This document shows positions 5,180-5,712 of a DNA stretch of 5,712 bases, in pieces. The DNA is from an uncultured Mollicutes bacterium. Its GTDB lineage: Bacteria > Bacillota_I > Bacilli_A > RFN20 > CAG-826. How positions within the stretch are numbered: position 1 is the stretch's first letter; each line of letters opens with the position of its first letter. The notes under the pieces are model-generated. The model was not told the origin of the DNA. It worked only from the letters and a program-made list of their open reading frames with translations, and ran no database searches. Both the position numbers and the translations under genes were made by a program. Location: NCBI GenBank assembly GCA_900549975.1, contig URQK01000093.1:1-5712 (forward strand), in the 5' to 3' direction.

Positions 5180-5712
5180 TTATTTAATTAAAGTTACACC
5201 TAAAAATGGCAAATTATTATCTTTTATCTTTTTAACAATCCAGCGCTGGAATATTGAACGGTCTGTTGCACTTAGTCCTACTGAAGTTCCAGGATCCATT
5301 TTGCCTTCCAGTATTCCAAGTGACTGGTCAGATATTCCGTTGCTGTTCTTGTTGCAAAGACTTATGAGAGAACAGTCAACAGCAAACTTGTCTGAATATT
5401 TTTTATCATTATCTATTAATCCTGCCAGTGTTACAGATGAATCATTTTCGGGAATTATTGTATAATTACCATCATCCAAGTCATCAACCTGATGGCTCAT
5501 ATATGACTCATATCTTTCCTTATCGCCATTTAGCTTTATTGTTTCATTTACAACTTTATTATTTGAAATGCCTATTACTATTACAACTAAAGCAATGACA
5601 ACCACAGGAATAATTGTTCCTCTCTTTTCTTTAGCCTCTTTTTCGCCAAGGCTTATGTTGCATACTCTTCTAAGCAATAACTGATAGCCTCTAAGCATAT
5701 ATGGAATCATAA
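5180..5712 (-). CDS. Unrecognised single-pass membrane protein, possibly 5'-partial
   Basis: I do not recognise this gene. The first visible ATG (5710) gives 176 residues, but it is two bases from the window end and the frame is still open there, so the true start may lie outside and no ribosome binding site can be checked. An N-terminal basic stretch (residues 7-30, with RR at 14-15 and KEKR at 27-30) precedes one hydrophobic helix, about 32-48 (TIIPVVVIALVVIVIGI). A polar domain of about 125 residues follows; by the positive-inside rule it should be extracytoplasmic. That domain has two cysteines six residues apart (C113 and C119), which could form a disulfide, and ends in GVTLIK. There is no lipobox and no sorting signal. 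GC is about 35% by hand count over 5221-5700, against about 28% in sampled lines elsewhere, hinting at a different origin. Adhesin, pseudopilin-like or secreted-component roles are possible but unsupported. Confidence 0.6.
   Translation of the reverse strand, partial: MIPYMLRGYQLLLRRVCNISLGEKEAKEKRGTIIPVVVIALVVIVIGISNNKVVNETIKLNGDKERYESYMSHQVDDLDDGNYTIIPENDSSVTLAGLIDNDKKYSDKFAVDCSLISLCNKNSNGISDQSLGILEGKMDPGTSVGLSATDRSIFQRWIVKKIKDNNLPFLGVTLIK

Noticed and set aside
5240..5249. Perfect 10-base palindrome CCAGCGCTGG
   Set aside because: It encodes part of FQRWI in the right-edge gene, has no loop, T-tract or promoter context, and is probably incidental.
1..5712. Alternative genetic code (TGA as tryptophan), suggested by the absence of TGA stop codons
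   Set aside because: The seven genes end in six TAA and one TAG, but the tryptophan codons I checked are TGG and no gene is interrupted by in-frame TGA; low TGA use is expected in AT-rich standard-code genomes.
1..5712. Mobile element, CRISPR, toxin-antitoxin or anti-phage system
   Set aside because: No transposase, integrase, direct-repeat array or terminal inverted repeats were seen. The XRE gene has no small toxin partner; its membrane tail and trhA neighbour do not match known toxin-antitoxin layouts.

Overview
The window is AT-rich, densely coding bacterial DNA. It has strong AGGAGG-type ribosome binding sites and all tryptophans encoded by TGG, so the genetic code is standard. Families include a Sav1866-like ABC exporter, a TrhA/hemolysin III protein, a membrane-anchored XRE regulator and a DUF5662 protein. 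Together these suggest a low-GC Bacillota (Bacilli/Erysipelotrichia/RF39-like, perhaps gut-associated). That placement is inference from composition and family content; no rRNA or other marker gene is present.

Left block (1-2910): ugd, UDP-glucose 6-dehydrogenase, on the + strand converges on a full-length ABC exporter half-transporter gene on the - strand. Only two bases separate the stop codons. A 14-bp perfect palindrome spans both stops, and a strong intrinsic terminator for ugd lies inside the last codons of the ABC gene.

Middle block (2911-4348): trhA (- strand) lies upstream of the ABC gene, separated by a compact terminator that abuts the ABC ribosome binding site. trhA is divergent from an XRE-type regulator with four predicted C-terminal membrane helices. 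The 148-bp intergenic region holds two back-to-back promoter-like sequences with a palindrome between them, as expected for a locally acting, possibly autoregulated regulator. Exporter, TrhA and membrane-bound regulator could form a small envelope-related neighbourhood; this is inference.

Right block (4350-5712): a DUF5662 protein (- strand) converges on the regulator gene with a one-base gap. It is divergent from a 62-codon charged small protein (+). At the right edge, on the - strand, is an unrecognised single-pass membrane protein with higher GC than the rest; its reading frame is still open at the window end, so its N-terminus may be incomplete.

No CRISPR array, tRNA, rRNA, insertion sequence or riboswitch was seen, and no gene-free stretch exceeds 300 bases. 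I did not find a convincing new multi-gene system. The best leads are the membrane-anchored regulator with its divergent promoter region, the histidine-rich DUF5662 protein and the orphan membrane protein at the right edge.
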